A DNA stretch of 64,000 nt from contig NC_087071.1 of NCBI RefSeq assembly GCF_963678635.1, positions 13,832,210 through 13,896,209 on the forward strand, read 5' to 3'. The notes beneath the pieces were generated by a model. The model worked only from the letters and a program-made list of their open reading frames with translations, was not told the DNA's origin and made no database searches. This document shows, piece by piece, positions 12,229 through 23,149 of the stretch (positions are counted from its first letter, which is position 1; each line of letters opens with the position of its first letter). The stretch is from Symsagittifera roscoffensis (taxonomy: Eukaryota > Xenacoelomorpha > Acoela > Convolutidae). The position numbers and the translations under genes were made by a program.

Positions 12229-12283
12229 TTTTCCGTTTGATGACTGTTAATATATAACTATCGATGTGTCTAATTGGTTGATT

Positions 12284-12607
12284 CTAATTATACAAGTGTA
12301 CTGGTTTGTGTTTATATTGCTTTTTTACTCTTCTTTTTCTTCTTTTTGATGAATTTGAAGTTGTTTCTGAGTCGGAAAAATAAAATTGATCATATATGGG
12401 ACAATTTTTATCTATTGATTCTTTTAATTTGTAGAGTTCATCTAAACTGCTGGCTTCTGATTCAGAAAATGCGTTTCTATTTTTTGAAAATCTTTTTCGT
12501 GTGATTTGTCTTTGTTTGTTTAGAATTTTCTTCTTTTTTTTTTGTCGTTTTGTTCTAATGTATCCAACTGTTTGTGTATGCGGTGTGATTACAAGATCGT
12601 ATTTTTG
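12284..12607 (-). CDS. Small Lys/Arg-rich open frame upstream of Gag
   Basis: This stretch of 108 codons lies between two stops, immediately upstream of Gag in the transcript orientation; its TAG at 12284-12286 is 56 bases before the Gag ATG. It has no ATG. The composition is not random for the region: a basic cluster near the start (KRQKKKKK), an acidic Ser/Glu/Asp-rich middle (SESEASSLDEL), Tyr/Asp-rich DQFYFSDSE, and a second basic cluster at the end (KRRKRRVKKQ). The two basic clusters look like nuclear-localisation or RNA-binding signals. It may be a coding exon joined by splicing, or an accessory gene that lost its start. I recognise no family, and chance openness of an A-rich strand cannot be excluded. 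Confidence 0.4.
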   Translation of the reverse strand, partial: QKYDLVITPHTQTVGYIRTKRQKKKKKILNKQRQITRKRFSKNRNAFSESEASSLDELYKLKESIDKNCPIYDQFYFSDSETTSNSSKRRKRRVKKQYKHKPVHLYN

Positions 12608-13440
12608 TTATCTATTTCACAGTTGTGTAAAACGATTGTTTGTTTATTTCCTAAAGTTTTGAATGACATAAGGTTTAGGATGAGGGATGCAAGAAGTTGT
12701 TAGTTATTTCTATTAACTTAGACTGTTAGTCCTTACGATTTTTTGGTTAGCTTAGTCTGGGTCTTTTTGTTCAGGGTTGGAGAGAAAAGTATATCAATTC
12801 CGAAGAATGATTTTTAACTCTCTCGTGGCTAGTCTAAGCTAAGGTGTTAACTTAATTAATCTTACTTAGGGGTAGTGATTGTGTTCAAGGGTTGGAGAAT
12901 AGTAAATCGATCTACAAGGTTCAGGTATAATAAGAACGCAAGTAGTTCGTTAGATACTATTTTAAATTTTCTAAGTCTAAGATCTATCCTGGGTCGGGTA
13001 AGAGGAGGGTTCAAGTGAAGGATGAATAACCGAAGTTCTTCATTGTTTATCTTAATTTGAATGGTTAGTTTTATTGAAAATTTTCTATTAGTCCTGTGTC
13101 TTTTGGAAGGGTTGGATAGTGAATCGACGTTTGAGGTCGTTAGACACTTCTAAGTGGATGAGGGAGAACAAAATTGTTCTTCTTGATCCAAGGATAGGCC
13201 TTGATGATCAGGTTTTATATTCAGTGAAATAGAAAATTTATTAAGATCCAAGGTTAAGCCTTGATGATCTGATTTTTAAATTTAAGTGAGTTTAAGTTGA
13301 AAATGATTTAATTTTATTTAATGAAAAGATTTAGTTCTTCAATGATATTAGTGAGCTTATGATTGCTGTTATTATTAGGTGATGGTCGTGGAACAACAGG
13401 ATGATTTATGATTACTAACAACTTATTGTCATAATACTAT
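12608..13440 (-). other. Leader or 5' LTR region of the provirus
   Basis: No coding frame is visible. The plus strand carries a degenerate motif, GGGTTGGA followed by A/T and AGT..ATCGA, near 12775, 12891 and 13110. It also carries two copies of a 44-base unit near 13186 and 13246. These lie upstream of the small basic ORF and Gag, in the place of an untranslated leader or LTR. No primer binding site was recognised. Confidence 0.4.
13186..13292. repeat. Two copies of a ~44-base imperfect tandem unit
   Basis: GATCCAAGG.TA.GCCTTGATGATC occurs at about 13188 and again at about 13247, each followed by a similar AT-rich tail ending in AAGTG or CAGTG. Spacing is about 60 bases. Confidence 0.7.
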
Positions 13441-14160
13441 TTTTTTTAATAAATATTTTTCAAATATGTTTTATATAATACTGCAGAAATTAAGAAAACG
13501 ATCTGAGATCTTTTTATCAATCGTTATTGTAAAATAAAAATTTTGTTTAGCGCCTGAAATGATCATGAAGGTTTACTTCAAAATTTTATGTTTGCAAATG
13601 AAAATCTAAATTCATTGCTAATAAGATTCTAAATACAAAAGTTTGTGTTGGCGTTTGCCGTACAACCATAAAACTAAATGGTAAGTTTCTACTTTGTCGT
13701 ATGTCGTCTCTTGTCCGAGGTCTTCTTCCAATTCCGGGTAGTTCTAGTATCGCTCGGAAAATCGGCTCTGATCTATTGAGTCGTAGAGACATTTCAATTA
13801 AATTATTATCGTGTAACATCTTGAAAATGTTTTGTCTAAATTCTAATCAATATTTGGTTAGTTCTAAGCTATTAAGGTCTTGTTCGAGACTTATGGTCGC
13901 ACCAGATGAGTTAGGTCCGATGTGGTTAACTCATAGAGTAATTTCGGATAGGGTACACCGTCTGCTCGTCACGCTATCTCATTTTCGGCCGGATAGATTC
14001 GTGCAACTTTTTAGTCTAATACCGATCCTAATCTTACTCTTATACTTACTAGTCTCGGGGTGTTTAACTAGTCTCTGCTAGGCTCAATAGATCTAGAGTA
14101 TAATGGCTTATTTCGATTGCTAAAGTTCTCTTGGAGAGGTAACTAATTTCTAAGTTATAT
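13441..14160. other. Unassigned interval right of the provirus
   Basis: There is no supported gene. A 126-codon plus-strand frame (13701-14081) and a 77-codon minus frame (13586-13819) overlap and neither resembles a known domain. The base composition is less T/G-skewed than the provirus, so this is probably outside it or in its LTR. Confidence 0.4.
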
Positions 14161-14171
14161 TCAAATCTATC

Positions 14172-14199
14172 TGGTGCTGAAATTACAAGTAATTTCAGC
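14172..14199. repeat. Perfect short palindrome, 13-base arms
   Basis: GTGCTGAAATTAC, two bases AA, then GTAATTTCAGCAC. The arms are perfectly complementary. Confidence 0.85.
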
Positions 14200-14416
14200 A
14201 CTTACAAATAAGTGGGTTGTTAGTTAGATGGATTGTGATTGGTTATTTTTAAATATTTAACAGTGGTAAAATATCCAATTTATCCAATTATAAAATGTAG
14301 TTTAGATCAGGTTCCAATAATGCTGAAGAGCCAAAGTTTGTTAAGTTTTGAACTAATTTTGGTCTGGAAAGTCTGGACATGCTAAAGTTTTGTCGCGAAA
14401 GTATGGACATGAGTCT

Positions 14417-14671
14417 GGGACCTCGACCCGGGAAGACCGCTCAAAAACCGCTCAAAAAACGCTCAAATCTTGCTTGAAAAACCGTTCAAAAATCACCGCA
14501 AGAAATGAGCGGTTTTTGAGCGGTTTTCTAAGCAAGATTTGAGCGGTTTGAGCGGTTTTTCCAAAAAAACCGCTTAAACCGCCCAAACCGCTCAGACCGC
14601 TCAAATCTTGCTGGAAAACCGCTCAAACCGCTCAAATCTTGAGCGGTTTTTGAGCGGGATCTCGACCCGGG
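14417..14671. repeat. Fold-back array of AGCGGTTTTTG-like units between 16-base direct repeats
   Basis: The interior is built almost wholly from the 10-11 base unit ACCGCTCAAA and its reverse complement TTTGAGCGGT, present in many direct and inverted copies, some joined by CAAATCTTGC or its complement. The array is bounded by GGGACCTCGACCCGGG at 14417-14432 and GGGATCTCGACCCGGG at 14656-14671, a 16-mer repeated directly with one mismatch. It should form extensive secondary structure. It resembles a non-autonomous fold-back element, with the 16-mers either part of it or a target duplication. Confidence 0.8.
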
Positions 14672-14879
14672 TGTTTGAATTTGGTACGTCGCAAATGTTT
14701 TTTTTCACAAAGTTTCTAAATCTGGCAATCTTATCCCACGCGTTTGCTTAACATCAGTCCAGTGTGAGAAGAAAACTGCCCGCCGACTTCATTGCTTGGG
14801 CCACATTATATAATATGAGTTCAAGTTATGCAGATTCAAAACTAACATGCAGGCTAAAATTCTGCTGGCTGAGGCATGC

Positions 14880-15290
14880 TTTGAATAGAAGTCTTGTTCT
14901 TAAACTTCAACAAGACTGCTCGTATCAGGGCGAAGCCCTGAAAGTTCCGACTGCCTTTTAACGCTTATGGAGCAGTACTAACATAAACAAGATTAAAAAA
15001 ATAAATGAAATAAAATAAAATGAAAAACTTTTTTTTTCTAAAATTTGAAAATTGTTCTATGAAAAACATCCCCCCCCACAAGCCATTGAAAGTACAAAAT
15101 GAATTTCGCTCCTTGTAACAAATCATTTATGGCAAATAAGCTTCTTTCAACCAATTTGGAACAATTTCTAAGACGGATTAAATCTCCGCTCACGCGTTAA
15201 TAGCGCTAAATATATGGCCAAAATGACAATCTTTAAGCCCTCATAACTTTACGAAAAAATATTATAGTTAAAATATCTTTTTAAATTTAG
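14880..15290. repeat. Dispersed repeat family H, copy 1 (conserved hairpin)
   Basis: It contains the family core GACTGCTCGTATCAGGGC-GAA-GCCCTGA-GTTCCGACTGC with a 7-base stem and GAA loop at 14925-14941. A second module with CAATTTGGAAC near 15155 and ACTTTACGAAAAA near 15248 follows, then the copy runs into the N gap. Other copies are near 20.64-21.26, 43.86-44.34, 59.2-59.72, 59.8-60.0 and 60.38-60.72 kb. Confidence 0.75.
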
Positions 15291-15490
15291 NNNNNNNNNN
15301 NNNNNNNNNNNNNNNNNNNNNNNNNNNNNNNNNNNNNNNNNNNNNNNNNNNNNNNNNNNNNNNNNNNNNNNNNNNNNNNNNNNNNNNNNNNNNNNNNNNN
15401 NNNNNNNNNNNNNNNNNNNNNNNNNNNNNNNNNNNNNNNNNNNNNNNNNNNNNNNNNNNNNNNNNNNNNNNNNNNNNNNNNNNNNNNNNN
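15291..15490. other. Assembly gap, 200 N
   Basis: A run of exactly 200 undetermined bases; the round number suggests a placeholder and not a measured length. Confidence 0.98.
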
Positions 15491-15569
15491 TAGGAGTATT
15501 ATGATATTACATTCGTAATAATTATTTTTTTTATGATTTGATATAAACTTTTGAAAATACACTTGAAGA

Positions 15570-16700
15570 TTATGTTTTTGCCTTTCGCTTGACTGCTACA
15601 ACTTCACAAAAAGCTCACCTGACTTAGTATTAGAAAAAATATCTATCGGTTAATTTCAGTCATAGCTCTAACCACGCACTAACCAAGCTCTAACCAAGAT
15701 ATCGAGTTGCGCAAACCATTTAAATCGTTAAGCCTTTAGGTCATTTTTCAGTAACCAGATATTTTTTTTAATTGTTGTTTTGTGAGAAATACAATAAATT
15801 CAGATTATACTAGCTTTCATCTTTCGGAGAGAACTCCGTATGAAATTACAGCGTAAAATGAGTTGGAAGTTTGAAAAATTTCTATACTTTTAACAGTGTG
15901 TTTAAAATACATTTTAAGAAAACGAAACCAAAACCATTTTTTAATATATGTAACAACTTTTTTTTCAAGGAGATGAGCAAATTTGGAGCCTCCATCTCAA
16001 TACAAGTTAAGCAAATAATAAGATGATTGTCTTTTCGTTTTTATTCATTTCAAGGAAAGCCTGCAATGAAAGCTAAAAAAAGTAAATAAAACGAAACATA
16101 TCTGGTAAAAAACGATATTTCAATAAAACGAGATATATCTGGTAAAAAACAGACAAAAAAAAATAGTTTTCAGACTATTGTGCTGGGTAGCAAAAAGTTT
16201 CAAATTTGGATGTTTTGCTACTCTCAATCGCTTCAATGATCACAATGATTAGAATTATTTTTGATACCAGCATTTTTTTCTTTTTTTTAAGAATCTCCAC
16301 TCCACTCAAAATTGAATGAGTCTGAGTGGAGAAACAAAAAAACAGCCAGAATTAAAACTAAATCTAATTGTTGTCATTATTGTTGCGAAGGTAGCAAAAC
16401 GTCCAAATTTGGAGCGTTTCGCTGCTCAACACAATACTCTTAACACTAATTGTTTTTGGTCTGTTTATTACCACATTTGTTTCGTTTATTAAAAAAAAGT
16501 ACGCTTCTCACGCAACTGTTTTTTTTTACTTTTGTGCAAGGCTAACTGCCCAGAAGATTTAAGACAACTGAAAAATTCCTTGGAAAATCTTTTATAACAA
16601 AAATAATTAGAAAAACAAAGTTTTGAAAACTCTGCGGTACACTGAACAACGTTCAAATTTTATAAGCAAAGATAAATTAATTGTTTAATTCAATAAAAAT
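15570..16700. repeat. Repeat family C, diverged copy, with a 46-base inverted repeat
   Basis: It shares ordered blocks with 17.70-19.72 kb: TGACTGCTAC.ACTTCACAAAAA, CTCACCTGACTTA.TATTAG, GAGTTGCGCAAA, and near its end CTGCGGTACACTGAACAAC. Inside it, 16176-16221 and 16391-16437 are inverted copies of a 46-base segment containing TCCAAATTTGGA-like sequence. It has no coding content. Confidence 0.65.
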
Positions 16701-17690
16701 TAGAGCCTGCGTATATTTAAAAAAAAAACAAATAACTATGCACATTTAGTATACCCAAAACTAACCTCCGAGCAGCTGTATCTACAGTATCTTTCCCTCC
16801 AAAAAACTTTGGATGGAAGGAAATAAAATGTCGTGGAAGAACAAGCCAAAAATTGCATCGATGTTAATCCTGCGGAAATCCGAACCAAAAAGCATCTTCT
16901 TAATGAATGACATAAGACAACGATTAGGATTTCACCACCAATCTTATCAACCACCAAAAGGTGATAATTATTGACTTTTGACCTTACGTTTTTTTCCGTT
17001 CTCATGAAACAAAAATATATTTTTTCAAATCTTATTTTAGTTGTGTTTCAAACACAAAAAGCAAAAACCCTGGCTATTTGTTAACATTGGCTTGCAGCAT
17101 AAATTAAGAACCTTATTTTAACTTCTCCTGAGAATCGCTTGTTTCAAGCTGTTATTAAAAAAAAACGAACAAAAATTGGAAATTTCTTACAGTCACTTTT
17201 AGAAGAAGAAATCACTGTTCAGGACAAAAAATGATCCAACTATTGTTTCCATATAGCAAAATGGATCACAAAAAAAATAAATCTAAAAATATTACCTAAA
17301 AACAGAAAGCAACTCTGCCCGCATACATGACTTTACCTTGATAACACCAGTTTTACTGATTTTCGTTAAAGGAAATTACAGAGCAGACATGACTTTGTTC
17401 AGATATGAGAAATGATTACAAAATTTTGTAAGAGAAAACCGTTTTGTTGGCAATAAAGTAGACATTTGATTATAACAGCAACGAAGTAAATCAGAAGCCT
17501 AAAAACTCTCACTGACTGAATTAAATTATTTATGATTTCTTACGCAATCGCTGTGACTGCCGGAACGCACTGAGCTCTAGTCAGACAAAAAACTTGAAGA
17601 CGACCCTCCTTTTATGTTTGCTTTTTTAAAGAGAGCTCAGTGTTTTATAAACAGTAACCCATTTGTGCATTTTATGACAAAAAAAAGTTT
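16701..17690. other. Intergenic interval, no gene seen
   Basis: AT-rich sequence. The 89-codon minus frame at 16736-17005 has no recognisable domain. Nothing structured was noticed. Confidence 0.5.
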
Positions 17691-17699
17691 TTAATGATT

Positions 17700-19577
17700 T
17701 GAGTCAAATTTATGAAAATAAACTTGAAAATAATGTTCTTGCCTCTTCCATTGACTGCTACCACTTCACAAAAAAAACTCACCTGACTTAATATTAGGAA
17801 AAATCTACCGGCAAAATTCTAAACAAGCACTGAGTTGCGCAAAAAAAATCGATATTTTTTCAGGTGGTTTTTCAGTAAACAGCGGTTTGTTTTAGTTGGT
17901 GTCTTGGCAGATAACAAAGCAGACTCAGATTATAATAGTTTTTAAATCTTCCAAATTAAAATTGTCCCTCCAAATGAAACTGCAATCTAAAATATAAGTT
18001 TGAACATAGTCATAAAAAAATTTGAGTAAGAAACCACAAATATATTTTTTATAGATATCTTCAGTTATTTTAACCACAAAAAATACTAGTTCTGTAAGCT
18101 TTTTAGCTTGCTAATTTTCATTTTAGTTTAGGACTTTGTATTTATTTGATCGAGGTTGACAAAATTATAATCTCAAAATAACTAAAGCAAACAATACAAT
18201 AGTTGTGTTTTTTTTTTCTTCAATTCAATTAAAATCAAAACTGTTTAACTGCTTTCTGGTAAAAAGTATGTAAAAAAGAAAAGGTTTTATGAAAAAAAAT
18301 TGTGAACGACAATAAATAGACAAAAAACAAGTAGCTTTCATGAGTATTGTGTTGAGCGGCAAACTGTTCCACTTTTGGACATTTTGCCACTACCACTACA
18401 TTTTTCATGTTGATAAGAAGCAATTTGGCGTCTAGCTGTTTATAAATTTAGTCTTTGTTAGACAAAATATTCCGGGTTTAGTAACCTTGACAGTTTCTTG
18501 AGTGTTCTGGAACTATGGTGTAACTCAAGGAAAACACTTACAGAGTCAAGTGGATTTTCGTAACAAAACCTTTTCTGCCTGAATTTGATTTATCAAACAT
18601 TACAAAACCTTGTATTTCACTGCAAAAAAAAAGCAATAGAACATCAACAAAAAACCAACAACAGAAGCGTACAGAATCGATATTTTTTCAGGTGGTTTTT
18701 CAGTAAACAGCGGTTTGTTTTAGTTGGTGTCTTGGCAGATAACAAAACAGACTCAGTTTTTAATAGTTTTTAAATCTTCCAAAGTAAAATTGTCCCTCCA
18801 TATGAAATTGCAATGTAAAATATAAGTTTGAACATAGTCACAAAAAAATTTGAGTAAGAAACCAGAAGATATTTTTTATAAATATCTTCACTTATTTTAA
18901 CCACAAAAAATACTAGTTCTGTAAGCTTTTTAGCTTACTAATTTTCAATTTAGTTTAAGACTTTGTATTTTTTTGATCGAGGTTGACAAAATTATAATCT
19001 CAAAATAACTAAAGCAAACAATACAGTTGTTGCGTTTTCTTTTTTCTTCAATTCAATTAAAACAAAAACTGTTTAACTGCTTTCTGGTAAAAAGTATGTA
19101 AAAAAAAGAAAAGGTTTTATGAAAAAAAATATGAACGACAATAAATAGACGAAAAACAAGTAGCTTTCATGAGTATTGTGTTAAGCGGCAAACTGTTCCA
19201 ACTTTGGACATTTTGCGACTACCACTACATTATTCATGTTGATAAGAAGCAATTTGGGGTCTAGCTGTTTACAAATTCTCCACTCAGAAATTTAGTCTTT
19301 GTTAGACAAAATATTCCGGGGTTAGTAAAATTTGACAGTTTCTTGAGTGTTCTGCAACTATGGTGTAACTCAAGGAAAACACTTACAGGGTCAAGTGGAT
19401 TTTTGTAACAAAACCTTGTCTGCCTGAATTTGTTTTATCAAAAATTACAAAACATTGTATTTTTTTGCTCCCATCCAAAGATTATTTTACTTGGTGCAAA
19501 CTTAACTGCCCAAAAAAATAACACCGCAAAAAAAAACAGCAATATAACATCAACAAAAACCAACAACAGAAGCGTAA
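17700..19577. repeat. Repeat family C with an 828-base tandem duplication
   Basis: The unit from 17848 (ATCGATATTTTTTCAGGTGG) recurs at 18676 and matches closely for about 800 bases. The second copy carries an insertion of about 70 bases near 19470 that resembles sequence at about 16520 in the 15.57-16.70 kb copy. It has since diverged by scattered substitutions and small indels. Short ORFs in it are not conserved between the copies. Confidence 0.85.
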
Positions 19578-20639
19578 GTTTTAATCTTCTGCGGTACACT
19601 GAACAACATTTAGCGTTATATGCTCAGAGATGAAACTTTGCGCAAACAAAGCTAAATTGTTTAGGTGAGTTAAAGTTAGAGTCCGCGTAGAGCTTTAAAA
19701 AAGAATGTATATATTTTCAAATTATATACGCAAAAACAATTTTGAGCAACTGTAAAGCGGTATCTAACCATCCAATTGATTTTTGATTGAAGAGAATATT
19801 TTTTTAGACGCGAGGATACTCGCGCAAGCGAATGATTGCAATTTTATTCATCGAAATGGATTTTAAAAAAAAATAAAATCAAGAAACTTTTTTGCGCATA
19901 TTGTTTAAGACAAAAAATTTAGATTTAACCACTAATGGCAGTGAAACTATTTACTGAGCTATTAATTTTTGCCTTTTTTCCGACGGCCTAGATAATTTTC
20001 GGAAAGTTATATTTCAAATAAAAACAGTTGATGACTTGAGCTCAATAACGAAAAAAAAAATTATGCAGTTTCAGAAATGGTGAATCAGCAAGATAATGCA
20101 CGCCAAAATTACATTTTTCTATTGATCGTTCACAGAAAACGGGCTCAAAAAAAAGGCCACAAACAGAATTCAACCAGCCAATTCGTTTCATTTAGGTTAA
20201 TTTGGGTCTTTCCCAAAATAAATCCTCCAGCGCCCATTAGCAAAAAAATATAGCCAATCTCGCTAGTTTGCTAACTGCTAACTGATTTTAAAGTAATGGT
20301 TTTGCTTTCATTTGAAAGTGCATTCAAGCGAAAATCCATCCGTGTTTTGTTACTAATGAATTCAGCGCGGCAGAGAGTTACTAGGTTTTTAAAAATGAAC
20401 AAAGATGCACATAATACCTCACTACGCATGTTTTTTTTTATTTTTGGCCGATAAAACTACTGGATGACAATGATTGAAAGGAGAGCAACAACAAAAAATA
20501 AGTTTAATTATCTGATTTATATTGCTGTTTACTTTATTTTGCGTGCTGCGGATTTTCAGAAATCAATATAAATTTCGTATTATTATCTTTGACCGCTAAA
20601 AGATAACAACTATTTATTACTTCACTTTGAGTTTTAATA
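19578..20639. other. Intergenic interval, no gene seen
   Basis: The left 150 bases continue repeat family C. The rest is AT-rich without supported coding or repeat structure. Confidence 0.5.
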
Positions 20640-21260
20640 TAAACCTACTGGAAGCCTTCTAATGAGCAGTCCGAGAAAGCATAGTTTTGCTTGATACGAG
20701 CAGTATTTCGCTCTTTTCGAAGACAATAGTTTTGTGGAGTACGCCGCATACTTATAGTAACATTGACTTGAACTTTTGCGAAAATGAAACAAGACTGCTC
20801 GTATCAGGGCGAGGTCCTGAACGTTCGACTGCCTTTTAAGGTTTATGTAGCAGTAACATGAAAAAACTAAATATAAAAAAAAAATTCTCTTGAGATTTTT
20901 GTGGAAATAATCCACTACATGACATATAAAAAACAACGTGGTAGATATCACTCCTATTAACAAACTATTTATGGCAAATGAGTTTCCTTCAACTACCAAT
21001 TTGGAACGATTTCCAAGACGCGCGTTAATTGTCTCAAATTGGCCAAAATGGCAATCTTTAAAACCCAAAATTTTACGAAACATGATCACAGGTGAAATAT
21101 CGTTTCAATTTTAAGCTCAGGACAACAATATCTTTTGAATGTTTTTTTTTAAATCCCGTCAAAAATGGCTAGTTAAAAAGTCGAATATTGTCTGAAGAAA
21201 GAAAACCCAGCCCGAGCACAAATATTCCGTTACTTTCGTAACAAAAGTCGGAACAATAAG
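20640..21260. repeat. Dispersed repeat family H, copy 2, partly inverted pair
   Basis: The plus-oriented core is at 20790-20840, with hairpin 20804-20820 (TCAGGGC-GAG-GTCCTGA, one G-T wobble). The second module follows with CCAATTTGGAACGATTTCC near 20997. The end carries AATATTCCGTTAC and AAAGTCGGAACAA near 21225-21255. A degenerate inverted copy of the core lies just upstream near 20660-20705 (GAGCAGTCC and TGATACGAGCAGT). The 151-codon minus frame across it is incidental. Confidence 0.7.
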
Positions 21261-23149
21261 TTCATTCACAGTGAGGTTTTTTGCTGCCACTGTGGCTGCC
21301 GAAAAAAGTTGTCACACATCCCGCATTGGTTTCAAAGTTGAAAAAAACTTCAAAGTTGAACCTGAGGCAAATTTTCATTTCTTTTTTTTTCAAATTAAAA
21401 AATGAGCTTTTGATTAACCATTGCCCATTTGTGCGTTTTGTGATAACTATCAAACTTAATTTTTCAGCTCAGACTTTCATGGTGTTGTATTTTTTTTGCG
21501 ACTGTCACAACAGTAAATTTCTTTTAAAATTATAAACAGGGATAAGCAAGTTAGAAAAACGGGACAATTGCTCCATCTTAATTTTTATGAAGTCCGCTGA
21601 TCGCAATTATCAACATTGTGCAAACATATGGCACAGAAAATGCTAGTCATGCAATTCCCTTACAGTTTCTCATGCAGTTCATACCTTTAAAAAAGTGTAT
21701 AAGAATTCTAAGATTGGCTTTTTTCCCAAACTAAGAAATTGTATGATCAGCATTTCCCCATATTGAAAGTGTATGGCCCTAAATGGGAACTAAATGACGA
21801 GCATTTTTTAATAAATGGAAATTGTATGACTGCCAATTTTCGAATCCTAAAAAACAGTACAAGCCAATAATGGTGCAATGTCAGATTTGATAGGAAACAC
21901 CTGAGAAAAAGACGGAAGTTGAAAAATCTTCACGGCACAGGAGATAGCTGTGTCATAGTGATTTTGAGATATGAGGATGTTTGATTGCCTTAAAAACACA
22001 CTAAAAATAACAAAAATTTACTAAAAACACAAAAAAAGTGAATATGAAGACCACACTCCCACTTTAAAGATAAATTCTGGTTGAAGTTCCGCAAGGTCCA
22101 CAAGGCCCACAACAAGAGAAGTTCAGGTCCTACGGTAATATCTTTGAAAATGTTTTTTTTTAAATTTGCAACAAAGCACATTGGGTTGACTATTTTAAGT
22201 TTACCCTATGCACGGAAAACGATTCTCGATACCACCATGGGGCTTCTAACAGAGACAATTTGGAGCCACGGATCTATTATGTGCTGCGGTTTTACTTGCT
22301 AAATTTGAACCACATGAAGGATTGTGAGAGCAAGCGATAGTTGACTTTCGCCCAAACTATCTTCGGCAGAGAAAAATTTTAAGTTCGAAAAACATGATAG
22401 TCATACAATTCCCAAAGTATGGGATTAGTATGACTTTTCATAGGCAAAAAGTATGGAACTTCATGACTAACAGTTTAACTTTATGGCGGTCAAACTGGAC
22501 TTGTTTTGTTGTCAAACTTCTATCAGTTCAAAATTAATTTTTGTACTTTTGCTTACACAATACGATTATCACAATTATCATCATTTAAAAAATAATAGAA
22601 AGAGCAAACTCAAGATGTTAAGAAACTTAGATACAAATCTACATTATGTTACAGACAAATTTAAATGAACATCTCATTTTCAAGTTTTTTTCTTGTTTCC
22701 TGTTTGATTCTAACTTCTGTTGTTTTTTGAATCATATGTTAGATCAAACAACAAAACTCAGCGTTTTGTTGTACTGATTTGTATTGCAATACGCTTCACA
22801 TGGGCCGTTGCAGTAACCATATTTTTTGCTTAGATTTTTTGTAAAACTCAAAACTCTTTTTTGTAATAGTCTTTGTATAGTAGTAGATTTTCTATCTCAA
22901 TTACAATCTTTTGCACTAGCTTTACTGATTTATTTTTCAAATTTCATGGTGCTTGCTTTCGGTAAGAATACTTAATAATTTTACTAGCAAAATTTCAGTT
23001 TCGTTAACTGTTTCGTTGCTGATCCAAAAATTGGCTTTATTTTTACGCACACTATCTGTTTACACACAAGGACATAAAAATTCTCTTACAAAAATTAATC
23101 CACCGTTTCTGCAATAAAATCGCTCAAAAGGTTTTTTCTTGAAGTTTTC
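21261..23149. other. Intergenic interval, no gene seen
   Basis: Short ORFs on both strands overlap one another and none carries a domain. A phrase of the type GTATGG.ACT recurs loosely between 21.64 and 22.46 kb, but I cannot define a unit. Confidence 0.45.

Larger units (their letters stand above)
745..13300 (-). mobile_element. Decayed Ty3/gypsy-type (Metaviridae) provirus with extra 3' reading frames
   Basis: A single retroelement reads on the minus strand. From high to low coordinates: leader, small basic open frame, Gag with CCHC knuckle, aspartic protease, reverse transcriptase, RNase H, integrase, then two more coding stretches. The order protease-RT-RNase H-integrase is that of Ty3/gypsy elements; Ty1/copia elements place integrase before RT. 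Coding frames beyond integrase are what errantivirus-like elements with an envelope gene show. In-frame stops and frameshifts occur in gag, RT and integrase, so this copy is not functional. The plus strand is strikingly rich in T and G, so the coding strand is rich in A and C and poor in G. Both ends are estimates because no LTR pair, primer binding site or target duplication was found. At over 12 kb it is long for the family. Confidence 0.85.

Noticed and set aside
13186-13292. CRISPR-like array
   Set aside because: Only two imperfect units, in a eukaryotic retroelement leader.
1-14100. A definite LTR pair for the provirus
   Set aside because: I compared the left flank with 12.6-14.7 kb by eye and found no long match; an alignment is needed.
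15287-15562. 91-codon frame made mostly of X
   Set aside because: It runs through the N gap and has no information.
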